Shown here: in pieces, positions 22,140-34,215 of the stretch | How positions within the stretch are numbered: position 1 is the first letter of the stretch | Layout of the letters: every line of letters starts with the position of its first letter | DNA from: Plasmodium coatneyi | Taxonomy: Eukaryota; Apicomplexa; Aconoidasida; Haemosporida; Plasmodiidae | Direction: 5' to 3' | Assembly: GCF_001680005.1 (NCBI RefSeq) | Contig: NC_033561.1 | Location: 620,001-684,000, forward strand | Length of the DNA stretch: 64,000 nucleotides | Notes under the pieces: model-generated | What the model was told of the DNA's origin: nothing | The model's database searches: none | The model's input: the letters and a program-made list of their open reading frames with translations, nothing else | Position numbers and translations under genes: made by a program

Positions 22140-25100
22140 TTTATGCCTGCAGTTATCAATTGGGTGGATGGGAACTGTGTCCTCCACCAGCGCTCAGTGT
22201 ATCGTGTCGACTCGCCCGCACGCACACGCGAACAATGCTAATCTGAAACAATTGGTGATGTCTTTCTAGTAATGGCCAGACGAGGTTTCCCTTCATACGC
22301 ATACGAATCGGCGAAGGTGCGTCTACGCGAATACACTAACGTGTGTTCAGCAACCCCACGTAATTGTATACATGTAATTAGCGCGCTTAGAAATGTGTAT
22401 GCTCTGCGTTTATCACTCAGAATTACCGACGGAAAAATTTACGAGTGTGGAAACAGGGATACTCGTCCAAAGACATGCACACATACAAACACGTAAAGCA
22501 CAGCGCAGCTCGTGTCGAAATGGACAAAAAAAAAAATTACAAAACGGACGGTGTGTTTCTTCCCCGCGCTGAGACGAAATGTTAAAAAATTTCGCACACG
22601 CGTACGCAGGATTGAAAAAAAAAAAATAAAATAAAAAAACGTCTTTGCTCTCTCCCACTAGCGCAAGGGATTCGCTTCTTACGTTCCTATGTATTGCACT
22701 CAACTTGCTTTAATTCAAAGAAGAAGCTGCCATAAAATAGTGAAGTAGAATAAAGCCATAAATTGTCTCTCCTTTTGTGTTATATATTTTATTTTTTTTT
22801 CCTTTTCGTATCTATATTTTTAAAAGACACAAATTTTTACGACGTGGGCGCGGCGGAGAATAATCCCAAGCGAACTCGCGCATTTATGTGTTTTAATTAG
22901 TTATGCTTTTTTTTTTTTTTTTTTTTTTTTTTTATTGTTTTTACTTTGTTTTTCTCTTTTTTTCTCGGCTTTACTTCACCTCACTGCAAGTGCAAGCACA
23001 ATACAACGGTGCTACTGGTGTAGGAACGCGTTACGTGCAAAATGGGCCTGCGCCAAAAAAAGGACAAATTTTAAAATTATATATCTTAATAACAAAAAAG
23101 GGAAAAAATGATGAAGCGGTAAAAAAAAAAAAAAAAAAAAAAAAAAAGGTACGTATGCGCACAGTTACATATGAGCAATCCCTTTTCCTTCTTAAAGTGC
23201 TTCGTGAATGGAGCATCCGTGACTGCAACGTGCCAAGCGGGGGGCGCGCTCACGGAAACTCGCAAATGCGTCTCACAAACTCAAAAATACGTCCAAGAGG
23301 AAACGGTTCTAACAAAAACATCAAAAAATTCCCTTAAAAAGGGAAAAACTAAAAACGCGAGGCATACACAAAAACAAGTGGTAACAAATGCCAACAAACG
23401 GTAACAAACACAACAAACTCAACAAAACAAACAAACAAAGACAAACACAACAAACGTAACAAACGCGCGGTCTACAAACGGGAGTGTGGACGAAAACAAA
23501 AATGTTCAAACGAGCGTGCCGCATGAAATGCAGGCCCAAACAAACGCGTACTGAAACAAACTTGCGGACGAAAAAAACTAGAAACAAGAGCACGAAAACA
23601 CAGATAAACAAAGACAAACACAGACAAACTCAGACAAACACAGACAAACACAGACAAACATAGACAAACACAGACAAACATAGACAAACACAGACAAACA
23701 CAGACAAACATAGACAAACACAGACAAACATAGACAAACACAGAAAAACATAGACAAACACAGACAAACATAGACAAACACAGACAAAACAAAACAAAGA
23801 CAAAACAAAACAAACAAAAAAAAAACACAAACACTACAAACAAAAAGCAGTACTTTTAAAGAAGCCTAAGTAGACTCACTCCAAAAGTAAAAAACAAATG
23901 CTTAAAAAAATACACACAAAAAAAACTTAAAACAAACAAATAACAAACAGCGAAAATACATTAACAAATGAAACAAAAAAAAAATTACATGAACATGTAA
24001 GGTAAAAAAAAAATTTTAAAAAGCTAGCACAAACAAAAAAGACCTTATCGTGTAAGGTTCGAAAAAACAAAAAAAACAAAAAAAAAATTTTAAAAAGCCG
24101 GAACAAAAAAAAGAATACAAAACATAAAATACACAAACGCAAAGTCATCATAAACGAAAAAAGTTTATTACAACTATAATACAAATGAAAAAAAGGAAGA
24201 ACAAATACAATACAAATACAAATGGTTTAAAGACAGAACAAAATTTCACACAAAAAATAAAAATATTACAAAAAAAAAAATATATACAAAGTATATTTCA
24301 TGTGTTTATTTATGTGTACAAATGCACGTTTGTAAAGAAATGAAAAGGTTGAGGTTTTCCATATATTTTAGGTCAACAAATCGCAAAAAAACAAAAAAGA
24401 AGGGCCAAAACGGTAAAAAAGGGGCAAAACAGGCAAAAAAGAGCTAAAAAGGCGGAAAAACAGAACAAAACAGAACAAAACAAAAGCGCACCGATAAAAA
24501 TGCGTATTTTTAATTTGGCAAGTTGTCCAATCTTTTTCGCGATCGGAGCGTGGAGGCGTTCTTTTCTTTTTTTTTTTTTTCCCCTTTTTTGCAATTCGCA
24601 CATATAGCGCTTAATAAACCCTCCTTTAAAATGCAAAATGCCAAAAGATGCCTTTTCCAGTTTGTCCATCCCTAGCAACCTTCCTTTCAGTATCACCCCT
24701 TCTGCTTGACTTTACACCTCCATAATTTCAACTGCCAACATTTTGACGCCTTCCATGATTAGTTTCCTTATTGCACTTTACAAAAAAGGCAGTGAAAGAC
24801 ACGCCTTAAAAACACTACGCTTAAGTCTGGGCAGTCATTTCGGGGGAAATATTCGCCGGATTGAAAAGGGCGCAAAATAAATATGTACACAAAAAAGTGT
24901 GGGCACTTACAAATACTGCACCAAGCACGGAGTAAGGTGCGTACATACATATGCACATGTATATACGCACACATATTGCGTACTTGCACCTTGACTTACT
25001 AAATTGCACTCCCTGAAAAGTGGGACCTGCCTCACAGGGCGAGGGCTCCCACGTTTTTCCCCATTCTCAGCCAGTTTGAAATGAAAGCGAATTATTTTTA

Positions 25101-26876
25101 ACATTTTTTGAAGTGAAAAGAGGGGGAAATTTTCCTTTCAAAGCGATCATAGCGAGTACCCATCGAACGTTACAAACAGTTTCCGTTAACACGTACAAGT
25201 ATTAGCGCGCTTGTCATGTTAACCACGTTAGGCGTATTTTTTAAAGGGCAGTAAAGAGGCAATTCCGAGCCAGCTCACGCGGATGTACACCTGGCCGTAT
25301 GCACACACATATATGTATTACATATTTACGCACTCGTAACCCTTCGCGCTTCCCCATACACAATAACACATTTTTACACACACACACACGTAAAAAAGGC
25401 CTTGCTTGGAAAATGCCAAACGTTACAGAGTTGCTATTTGCTGAAATGGCATTCCATTTTTTCGCTTTTAACACGATCCATCATTCTCGATTATTCAAGG
25501 GTATTCGGCAAAATGAAAGACAAAATTTTTTTGCAACAAATGTTTTCATATTCAGCAAGAGCATACTTAAAACGTTCCTGCTGAGTATGCCGCCATTTGG
25601 CAAATCGCCGAAAGGAATAACATATATTTTTAAAAAGGTTAGACCTGAAATAATGGAAATGAATGCAAAAATGTCCAACCAATGGGCTCGTCAGTAGCCC
25701 CCCTTTAATTTGCGCTTTACTTGGGGCATAACCTGTTCACCTGATTTGTTAAAGGGTTACACATATCCTTGCGGTGTGTAAAAGGTACAACAGGAAAATT
25801 AGGAGTGAGGTGAATAAAAAGGCGGGCGCGGGAACGACGCCGCGCGGTGGCAAGCAGTCCATGTTTTAGCTTAAAAATGTATATCAATTTTGGCAATCTG
25901 TCCAATCTTTTCCGTAACGAGGGAAAAAGGTGTGCAACTCCATTCGTTGCACAAATGTATATTTTGCAGAAACGTACGGATGAATCACCGCCGGGGTTGA
26001 TAAATGACACACACATATCGCTGGAACTCAGGGCCATTTTGTCACATTCGCGAAGTGGTCTTCTTTCTCCACTTTGCACGCACATTTCTGGGGAGAGGCC
26101 TCCGTTAGGGTGTTTTAAAGAAGCGGCTCATAGGGTGGCTGCACACAATGGTCGCTTAAAGTGGGCGCACAAAATGACCGCATAATAGGGGAACCTACAT
26201 ATAGGCCGAAAAATTACGTGCGCATTTGTATGTCCCCATTTGGGGAATTTTTTTTTTTTTTTTTAGCTAGCCAATATGTTCAGGTAAAAAACAAAACACA
26301 TGATCAAAAAAAAAAAAAAAAAAATATTCACGTATGCATAGCTAAGTTAACCAGTGAGGAATATTTTCCCAACCCGGTAAGAACTGAGGAGGCGGTCAAA
26401 CTTTTCGACGGTGTTATACACAAGTGAACCGAACTGCTGATGGGGGAGATGCCAAAAAAGGGTTCCTCTTCAACATTTTAAATGGCTCACTCGTTGTAGC
26501 AGGGCCGCACAGTAGGCAGGTTCACGCTGGTATGCCCATGCTGCTAATAATACACAGGAACCACGCGTCATGTCGCACTACCCCCAACACGCCCATGTGA
26601 AGGGCTAAGGAATTGGTCCCATGAGGGGTGGTTCCATTACATATGATACACCTGATGAACGGGGGGGGCCCTCTCTGTACCATCGCTGCGTGAAAGGTGT
26701 GTTCTTACATTATCCGTTCTGCGTAATTGTGGGATAGGTACACACCAGCTGGTACAGGGAAACTTCACTGCGATTGCACAGGTTGTTGTAAGTGTTGGGA
26801 AAGGGAGAAAAACGCCCAGCGGATGCTTCGTCAGTGCAGTTGTTGTGGTTTCCCCGCCCTGTAGAAGAACGGCAAG
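22140..26876. other. 4.7-kb divergent intergenic region between ORC3 and the RAP gene
   Basis: ORC3 (minus) and the RAP protein gene (plus) point away from each other, so this region holds both promoters. It has three parts. From 22140 to 23340 there are many A/T runs. From about 23340 to 24350 lies an unusual kilobase made almost wholly of A and C on the plus strand, with a 10-bp minisatellite. From 24350 to 26876 the sequence returns to mixed composition. Open frames in the middle are only repeat translations (Cys/Leu/Val/Phe). No gene is supported. Confidence 0.6.
23601..23790. repeat. 10-bp minisatellite, unit YAGACAAACA, 19 copies
   Basis: Nineteen consecutive 10-bp units run without indels. 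Most are CAGACAAACA or TAGACAAACA, alternating over much of the array, so a 20-bp higher-order unit is visible. It is embedded in a longer A/C-rich tract with looser ACAAAC repeats on both sides (about 23340-24120). All three frames of the minus strand are open here, which is an effect of the repeat, not coding. Confidence 0.95.
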
Positions 26877-28202
26877 ATGGGTTTGCTCCGCCCCAGGGAA
26901 AGAGTAATCGTGAACGCCATCCGGCGGGAGAGCCGGATAAAGTACAAGGCAAAACGCATGCACAAACGCTTTCGATCATGGGCGCAACAAAGAGTGAGGG
27001 AGTATTGGATGCCCATGAATGTATGTCTAACAAGTCAAGCCAACTTGATGGACGGGCAGTACATTTCCGCGTGTGTGCAAAAAGCAGCAACGTTAAGAAA
27101 GCATGACTACGAATTGTGGAAAGGATACACAGAGAGAATCTTAACAATACGTGACACATTAACGCCACAGCAAATTGGCTACATATTCTATGGAATGGGA
27201 AAAAGTCGATTTTTAAACCCCTCTTTTTATGAACAAATGTTAACATGTGTGCAAAAAAAATTAAGCGCTTTTTACAGCCATCCGTTAATGTGCATTGCAT
27301 GGTCATTAAACAGACTTCTAATCAGAGAAGAAGAATTTTTCAACCATTTTTGTAAAACAGTTGTGGACAAATTTGAAGACATACGTGTAAAAGATTTAAT
27401 TAAAATAAACAACGCAATTGCAAAGTTAGGAATTGAAAATAAAAATTATAAAAAATTTATAAACAGCCATATGGTTAAAAAACTGGAAACAATTTTTGCT
27501 CAAGATTTTCGGAACGTAATAAATGACGTTACTTTAGTTAACCTTTACGACGATGAAGTTAAAAAATATATTTTAATCCGTTTTAGCAATATGTTTATAT
27601 GTGCTAGACCGCAACATTACAAAAGTGCCTACAAGTCGGCTGTAGCCGTGAGGGTATTATTCCCCCACGTGTGGAGTGCTCTTTCCAATAAGGTAAAAAG
27701 CTTTTATGTCCGACTTAGTATGAGAAGGATTCCAGAAAGTACGAGAAAGCCATCCGAATTTCAATGGGAAGTTTCTAACTGTCTAGCCAAATTAGGGGTG
27801 AGCCATAGGAACACCTTTCTTTGGGGATGCTACTATATAGACATTGGGGAGATGAATGAAAAACGAAATTGCTGGTTCGTTGATGGACCTTCTTGCTTTT
27901 ATACCTGTACAAATCAGTACATCGAAAGTGTAAAATTGCAACATAGTATTCTTTACGACTTGGGGTGGAACATTAGGAGAATTGTCTGGCTGGATTGGTT
28001 ACAGCTTGGCGATAATTGGGAGGAGAAAGTGCAGTATGTAAAGGCCCAGAGGGAGAAGGACCCCCTCGGGAAAACCCTAACCCGCATGCAACCTATCTCG
28101 GCAGATGAAATTAAAAATAAGCTGAACCAACTGAAGGGGTATAAAATTCGGAAGGAACAGCAGAAGGTGGACAGTCAGGAAAGGATACACCTCACGCTGT
28201 GA
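26877..28202 (+). CDS. RAP-domain protein, probable organellar RNA-binding factor
   Basis: A single exon encodes 441 residues from the ATG at 26877. The C-terminal part (about residues 325-392) fits a RAP domain: FVDGPSCFY, then LQHSILYDLGWNIRRIVWLDWLQL. The middle is rich in helical pairs (for example HPLMCIAWSLNRLL and DLIKINNAIAKLGI), as in the octotricopeptide or FASTK-like repeats that precede RAP domains. In Plasmodium many such proteins act in mitochondrial or apicoplast RNA processing, including assembly of fragmented mitochondrial rRNA. The N-terminus is basic and without acidic residues for about 20 positions (GLLRPRERVIVNAIRRESR), which suits an organellar targeting peptide, though I cannot say which organelle. 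No intron is needed. Confidence 0.85.
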   Translation: MGLLRPRERVIVNAIRRESRIKYKAKRMHKRFRSWAQQRVREYWMPMNVCLTSQANLMDGQYISACVQKAATLRKHDYELWKGYTERILTIRDTLTPQQIGYIFYGMGKSRFLNPSFYEQMLTCVQKKLSAFYSHPLMCIAWSLNRLLIREEEFFNHFCKTVVDKFEDIRVKDLIKINNAIAKLGIENKNYKKFINSHMVKKLETIFAQDFRNVINDVTLVNLYDDEVKKYILIRFSNMFICARPQHYKSAYKSAVAVRVLFPHVWSALSNKVKSFYVRLSMRRIPESTRKPSEFQWEVSNCLAKLGVSHRNTFLWGCYYIDIGEMNEKRNCWFVDGPSCFYTCTNQYIESVKLQHSILYDLGWNIRRIVWLDWLQLGDNWEEKVQYVKAQREKDPLGKTLTRMQPISADEIKNKLNQLKGYKIRKEQQKVDSQERIHLTL

Positions 28203-29131
28203 GGTAGCGATAATTGCACGTCGGTTGCAAGAGGAGAATCGCGTCAGCGGCCAGCATCCCCCACCGTTGTGTTTTTTTTTTTTAATGACGAGCGAATTTC
28301 GTGAGGTTACTTCGCCCACGTGGGAATGCCATCGAGGTAGATCTCCCTTTTAGCGCTGGTTAACCTACCGGCCCTTAATTAACGCCGCGCGCGGAGGGGC
28401 CCTAATTTTTTTGTAATTTAAAATTTATTGCGATTAAAAGCGACGACTCGAGCAGGCGTTATCGCGAAGGAAGCAATTTTTTGCAAAAAAGGAAAAAAAA
28501 AAAAAAGAGTTCACATAACTGGACAAAAGAGACAACAATAAATTTGCTTACTTTGCATAACCCGTTGGGAAATTGCTTCTTTTTTTTTTCCGTACATTTA
28601 AGACACATTTGGGGATCAAAAATTTTATGTGCGTCTGGAAGTTAAACGCGCGAGGATTGTTCTACATGCAAATTTCTCAGGGGAGAAAAAAATGCTCTGG
28701 CTGCGGTGGACATCGACGGCACGCAGCACAAATGCAGTTGCAAGCCCTGCATTGGACGGAAACAATGAAATGGCACCCTCGCACATATCGCGTAAAAAAC
28801 ATAAACAGGCTGACATGTTATACACATAAACGTTCATACGAATGGTTCCATTTTGCGCGACGGTTATGTTGTCATAGGACCCAGTTGTTACACACGTTGA
28901 GCGCATGCCGCAGAGGTACTACACCCACATCAATGGGCATGGAACACTGCAAATGGTTTTTCTTTCCCCATGTGAATGACAAAAAAAGACGGGAAAAAAA
29001 AAAAAAAGAAAACATGACTGTCACGTGAGTGCCCCTTCGCTGTCACATGACTGCTGTGTGAATTCTGCGTGACTTCCGCGTGAATGAGCGCAATTAAGGG
29101 CTTCCCTCCTTAGGCTTGAAACAGAACAAGG
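28203..29131. other. Intergenic region between the RAP gene and the secreted-protein gene
   Basis: This 929-bp stretch holds A and T runs (28269-28281, 28491-28506, 28995-29008) and no gene I can support. An open frame at 28573-29028 begins in a T run, has no recognisable content and was not accepted. Confidence 0.55.
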
Positions 29132-32100
29132 ATGAAGACACACCGTCTGCTCGAATATGTTGCGGTTTTGTATTTCGTACTGACGTGTCTTAGCCGAGTA
29201 AGGCGCATGATTCAGAAGTGGGCTGGAGTGGAAGTGCCCCCGGAGTGTAAACCGTTTCAGGGTTGCAGCCTTTCCCACTCTCTCCCGCGTTACATTCGTT
29301 ACATAGTCCCCCTCCCTTGGAGGCACACCCATTCGCCGCCCAGAAGGACCGCTCTAATTTGTATACATATAAATATATACATACGTATTTTATTTTATTT
29401 TATTTTATTTATTTTTCCCCCAGACCCACGTGCGGGCCGCCGAGAACAACCGAGCAGGCCTGGCCGGCCTGAATGACAACGTCCTGGTAGCCTTCCTCCT
29501 GCTTGTGCAACTGGAAGTCCCTAATTTCCTAGAACCTCTTTCGAAAAAGGAAAAATATGAAAAAGTGATTGATGGAGCTATATATCGTTTCACAAAAGAG
29601 GTGGCCACAGAAGAACAGAAGGAGGAACAGAGGGGGTACACCCTCCAGGATGTCCGTCATGTGATCGTGGGGGTAAGTCTTACGAAGAGCATCTACTTTG
29701 CTTCATCGACTCTCTCCGCATGATTAAAGGAGCGAAGCGCAGATAATCGAATCAATGAGGAGATAAACAAAGCGCGGCGCTTTTTCATAAATCTTCAATA
29801 AGAAATGTGCCACCTTTGGGGGGACATAACTCCACCACATATGTTGCTTCCAAACGGGGAAGAAACCCTTTAGCGGCATCCGCTTACCTATTTGATGAGA
29901 CCTTTCTTTTTTCGTGCCCCAGTTGGATCGGCATGTGTGTATCTTGTCCAACTGGGGAAGTGTGTTCATCTCACCTTCATGTGATTTCCCCCTCCCCCTC
30001 AGCTGCAGAGCCTCCTGAATGACATAAAAGGCGGAAACGAAAGGTACTTCACCTGGATGGAATTAATCACCAATGAATGTTGGAGACAGGAAGATGGTTG
30101 CAGAGCACTGACCACGAGGAGCTGTGCCCTGTCTGTGTTGAATGCCCTCCCAAAAAAGACTCTCCCCGTAACATGCGGCAGTTGTATTATGTACGCCTTA
30201 AACTACGCACTGCACTCGAAGCATTTATTTATAAACATGCTACAAATACAAAACTGCAATGAAGACAATAACCTCAAATTGATAAACCTGACAAAGGATG
30301 TCAGTTTCGTGAGAGAACATCGAATATACATGAACAGCCTGGAATCCATTTCTGTTGCGAAGAATGTCCGAAGCCAAGTCATTATTTTACGCATAGAAAA
30401 TGCCACAAAATTGGTAGACATTTTAAGGACACATGGACACGAAAAATTCACACAAGTGATGAGTGACGCCTTGCTCGAGGTGGTAAAAAAAAGCATAGAA
30501 ACGTACAAGAGGTATTTAGAACATAATAGCTCTTTTAGGAAAAATGAAAAAAATGAAAAAAATTTTGATTTGGCAAATTTGATCTCCCTTACGATCAATG
30601 GTTACTTGTATATGGATCACACAAGTGGAGAAATTTCTCGTGTGAGAGATTTTGGTCTGTTTTTTACCGAAGATTTTTTGGAACAATGCGTTTGGATGTT
30701 AACGGGGAGGAACTTGTTTCTGCAGGTGGAGATGGGGACCCCAGGAGGGGCAGACGTCTCGACGGGAGAGGCTTCCCAAAGTGGTGATCCCTTCCCCATG
30801 GGAAATCTGCTCACCCTGGTAGAATTCGAGCTTGTCCTGAATTCGTATTTGCACTTCGGGGAGAACTACTTCTCCAAGGCAGTGATGCTGATGAAAAAGG
30901 TCTTTTACGCGGAGGGAAAAAACGCAAAAGGGGTGTTCAGCTACGGGGCGGATAAGACGGACAAGGCGGACAAGGAAGACAAGGAAAACAGGGAGGAAGG
31001 ACGCCCGGTGAACAACTTCCTTGCCATTAGGAAGAGCGGCAAATTGCGCAGAGCCACGCAGGGAGGTCACTTGAGAGGTTCCCCCCAGGAAGGTCATTCG
31101 AGAATTGTTGCATGGGAGAATCACCTCAGTGCCACCCCCCCGAATGAGCACAGAAAACAAATCGAAGAATTCAAAAGGACACTACTGGAACTGATGGACG
31201 ACCAAACCATCTTCTTCATCATCCTGGTGAAAAGTCTACCCGAAAATAAATACACGCTGATGAAGAGCGCCATCGTTGACCTGCTAACCAAGCCAGTCTA
31301 CTCAAATTCGCTAAAAGGATTTTCCTATAACGATGGCAAAAAGGTTAACAAGGAACTAATTGAAATCCTGGGGGAGTCCTATAACGACCCAATAAATAAC
31401 CTTAAAAGGAGGACAATGCATTTTGGATCCAGAATTAACAAAAGGGAAATCCAAGCCTTCGAAAAATTATTACAACAGGGATATAAACTAACCCAAATAG
31501 CTTTTCACAATTATAGCTCCTTGCCACTAAATAGTAGAAAGAATATCTACTCAGCCGTTAAAATGTTCTCCCTCTTTAAGCATAGGGTGCATTACCTTAC
31601 CGGGTGGGATGCACACATTTTATTTTCCAAGAGGATATATCCTGAAGATATGGTGGAGAAAAAGTACAACGTGTACTCCTATGCACAAAGTGGGGGCAAC
31701 CATTGGTTCATTATATGCTGCACGGTCATCCCTCTATTGGTGATTATTTTATTATTCCTTTTGTACAAGTACTTGCTTCACGATAAGCTCAAGTTTTTCT
31801 TCCTCTTCAGAAATAGGAAGTACAAAAAACGCAGTCACGGCTCGTCGGGCAGAGCGCTTAAATACTATAGGCACCTCTCTGGGGGCGTGAACTTGTCCAG
31901 CACGCGTCGACAGAGGGCAGACAGGGCGGAGCTCCAGCACTTGCTGCGCAGGAGGAAGCGTAGAACGGAGATGAAGGCAAAGGTAAGAGGGAAAAATGGG
32001 GCAAAAAATAGCAAGAAGAATGATTCAAGTAGTAGTGCAAAAGTGGACAAGACCGGCAGGCCGCACAGGCTGTCCGGCGCAGGAGCAACGAAGAAGCGGG

Positions 32101-32159
32101 AAACGAAGAGCAGTGACTTGTTCATGGAGGAAATCCAGCCCAACTATGATTTCGAATAG
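29132..32159 (+). CDS. Secreted or type I membrane protein, conserved Plasmodium, unknown function (three exons)
   Basis: Exon 1 (29132-29197) encodes 22 residues, MKTHRLLEYVAVLYFVLTC..., a typical signal peptide. Exons 2 (29424-29672) and 3 (30003-32159) follow, joined in phase 0 at GTAAGG...CCCCCAG and GTAAGT...CCCTCAG, giving 823 residues. A signal peptide on its own short exon is common in Plasmodium secreted proteins. The lumenal or outer part contains a Cys-containing region (about residues 125-180) and charged low-complexity inserts near residues 420-470. A hydrophobic segment (about 668-695, WFIICCTVIPLLVIILLFLLYKYLL) is followed by a very basic tail of about 125 residues. The expected form is one pass with the N-terminus outside or in the ER lumen. 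I do not recognise a domain; it could serve in the secretory system or at the surface. No PEXEL-like motif was seen after the signal. Confidence 0.85.
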
Positions 32160-33025
32160 GCCGTGCAAAGCCTAGCGGGGAAGGTACCCAATCTGTTATA
32201 TAGTTTCACACAACTAGCTAAAATGGGCAAAAGTGTTCCATTTTAACCTGACCATTCAATATTTTTGAAAAAAAAAAAAAAAAAAAAAAAAGGCATCCAG
32301 CTAGCCATTTTAACCAATTTGCTTAAAAATTACCTGACTTGTGCATGCTGCACGGACGCAACGTTGCACAAGAAAAAAGAAAACCCCCAATGCTGCAATG
32401 ATTGTGGGCTTTTTCGCAAAACAACTGGGCGCGTACCATTCCTTGCACAGAAAAGGCAACTGTGGGTGGTACGTACCTCATACCGTAGAGGCAGACAGAA
32501 AATAACCTTCTCGCCTTTATGATTGATATATATATTTTTTTTTTGTTTGTCTGTTGGGAAGCTGCTCCCAAGACGAAACTTGCTCAATGCAATTAACACG
32601 CTTAACATGCGTAATTCGCTTAATTCGTTTAACACGCTTGGACGCACCCGTGCTGCTGTCTTTCTGTCCATTTGTCGTAAATACAGAAAGTAAGAACAGC
32701 ATAGTTAGTTTCCGTTTTGAAACGGATTAAAAATGTTCTCTTTTAAAAAGGACACACACGGCACACATAAGGCACACACATGGCACACAGAGAGAGGGAA
32801 ACGCACAGTTGCCCCCTCTTTTGAACACTTCGTGCGGTGGAAATATGCGAACGTTATTGTGTGAAAAAAAAGAGAGGTGACGAGTTGAATGATTTAAAGA
32901 GGGTACCACAAATGCGTGGGGTAAAAGCAGAGCTTTCTTCACTTGGGTGGAGGTATGTCCAAGCGGGCATTTCAATTCCTCTGCTCCCTCAAAGGTACAT
33001 GCCCCCACACACACAGTGGAAACAC
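32160..33025. other. Convergent intergenic region before adenosine deaminase
   Basis: The plus-strand membrane-protein gene and the minus-strand ADA gene end towards each other across 866 bp. The region holds an A run at 32269-32291 and short direct repeats of ACACGCTTAA and GCACACA type. No gene is supported. Confidence 0.6.
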
Positions 33026-34117
33026 TTAAAAGTAGAGTTTCTTTATTTTGTCCTTTATGTTTGAACCTATGAAGGACTTCTCCAAAGCCCACTCATTCAT
33101 CTTCATAAAATCTTCGAGGGTAAAATTCAAGTGGGTGTACAACTGCTCATAATCGTCATTGATGTTGGTAAGGAACATTCCTGGATCGTCCGAACTTACG
33201 GAGACCTTCACTCCAGCATCGTACAATTTTCTAATAGGGTGGGTATCCATAGATTTGGCATTTTTGAGCAGCACATTTGAAATAGGGCAAACTTCAAGTA
33301 AAATGTTTTTCTCCTTAACCATATCGATAAGTTCTTGTGATTCAGATACCCTAATACCGTGTCCAATTCTTTCCACTTTAAGTACTTGTATAGCTGAGTA
33401 TAGCGTGTTCAAATTTGGGAGGGTATGATCTTCCCCTGCGTGAACAGTAAGATGCATGCCACCATCCCTCACATAATCGAAAATTTCTTTATACGGTTTT
33501 AAATCGACTTCATGTCCTCCATGATCAAACCCTACAAAATCTGCCTTATGCTTTAAACAAAAATCAGCAGATTTTTTAATGTCTGCTGCTTTGTGACCTG
33601 TGTCTCCAATGCACAACAGAGTAACGTCAATTTTATGGTCTAACAATTCTACGACTTCCTTTATCCCCTTCACAATAGCCTGGTGAATGAGTTCAATGTC
33701 CAGGTTATGTTTAAACGCAACAAAGGTAGGAGAGTATCGGAACTCCATGAGGACAACTCCTTCTTTGTATTTGTTAAACACAGCATGTTTAGCTAAATCT
33801 TCCACCATCTCATAGTCCTGAAATATATCTGCCACTCTTATTGCCTTCTCGACAAACTCTCCTAAAGACTTTCCTCCTTTGGCAAACAAGTAATAATCCA
33901 ACACCTCCTCATCAGATAAATTGGGTTGTAAATTATACTTGCGAACACAGCTTAGGAAGAAATCTGCGGAGAAGCAAAGGTCCAGATGGCAATGTAATTC
34001 ACACTTTGGTATCCTCTTCCATATTTTGTACCTTTCCTTTTTGCTCATCTGACTTAGGTCTATGTCCTTAAGCTCATTTTTCTTGAGGAAGTCTATGGGT
34101 TCTTGCAGGATGTTCAT
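33026..34117 (-). CDS. ADA: Adenosine deaminase
   Basis: ADA converts adenosine to inosine in purine salvage. Plasmodium ADA also accepts 5'-methylthioadenosine from the polyamine pathway. The gene is one exon of 363 codons, the same length as P. vivax ADA. Zinc and catalytic residues are all present: His42 and His44 in HCHLD, His226 and Glu229 in HAGE, His253 in GHG, and Asp310 and Asp311 in SSDDPG. Asp172 (CIGDTG) is the residue reported to allow methylthioadenosine binding in Plasmodium enzymes, so the dual specificity is expected here. There is no signal peptide, so the enzyme is cytosolic. The ATG is the first in frame. About 100 bp upstream lies a 23-bp tandem array in the probable 5' untranslated or promoter region. 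Identity is very secure. Confidence 0.97.
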   Translation of the reverse strand: MNILQEPIDFLKKNELKDIDLSQMSKKERYKIWKRIPKCELHCHLDLCFSADFFLSCVRKYNLQPNLSDEEVLDYYLFAKGGKSLGEFVEKAIRVADIFQDYEMVEDLAKHAVFNKYKEGVVLMEFRYSPTFVAFKHNLDIELIHQAIVKGIKEVVELLDHKIDVTLLCIGDTGHKAADIKKSADFCLKHKADFVGFDHGGHEVDLKPYKEIFDYVRDGGMHLTVHAGEDHTLPNLNTLYSAIQVLKVERIGHGIRVSESQELIDMVKEKNILLEVCPISNVLLKNAKSMDTHPIRKLYDAGVKVSVSSDDPGMFLTNINDDYEQLYTHLNFTLEDFMKMNEWALEKSFIGSNIKDKIKKLYF

Positions 34118-34215
34118 TTTGGCGTTGTGCAGAGGGGGAACACTTTATCGTATCTTTCCTCAGAGTTACTTTTTATCGGTTTGGGTTTATAATGCTGGCA
34201 GGTCTACGCGCTGCT

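Noticed and set aside
22903..23337. A 144-codon frame starting in a T run
   Set aside because: It is held open by T and A homopolymers and has no coding-like core.
23472..23843. Cys/Leu/Val/Phe-rich frames in three phases
   Set aside because: They are translations of the 10-bp minisatellite, not genes.
23340..24350. Possible centromere
   Set aside because: Plasmodium centromeres are extremely A/T-rich on both strands; this tract is A- and C-rich and, by remembered synteny, is not at the chromosome 10-equivalent centromere.
26710..27306. Minus-strand frame of 198 codons over the start of the RAP gene
   Set aside because: It overlaps the well supported plus-strand coding region and has no family features.
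28573..29028. Plus-strand 151-codon frame
   Set aside because: Begins in a T run, ends in an A run and has no conserved features.
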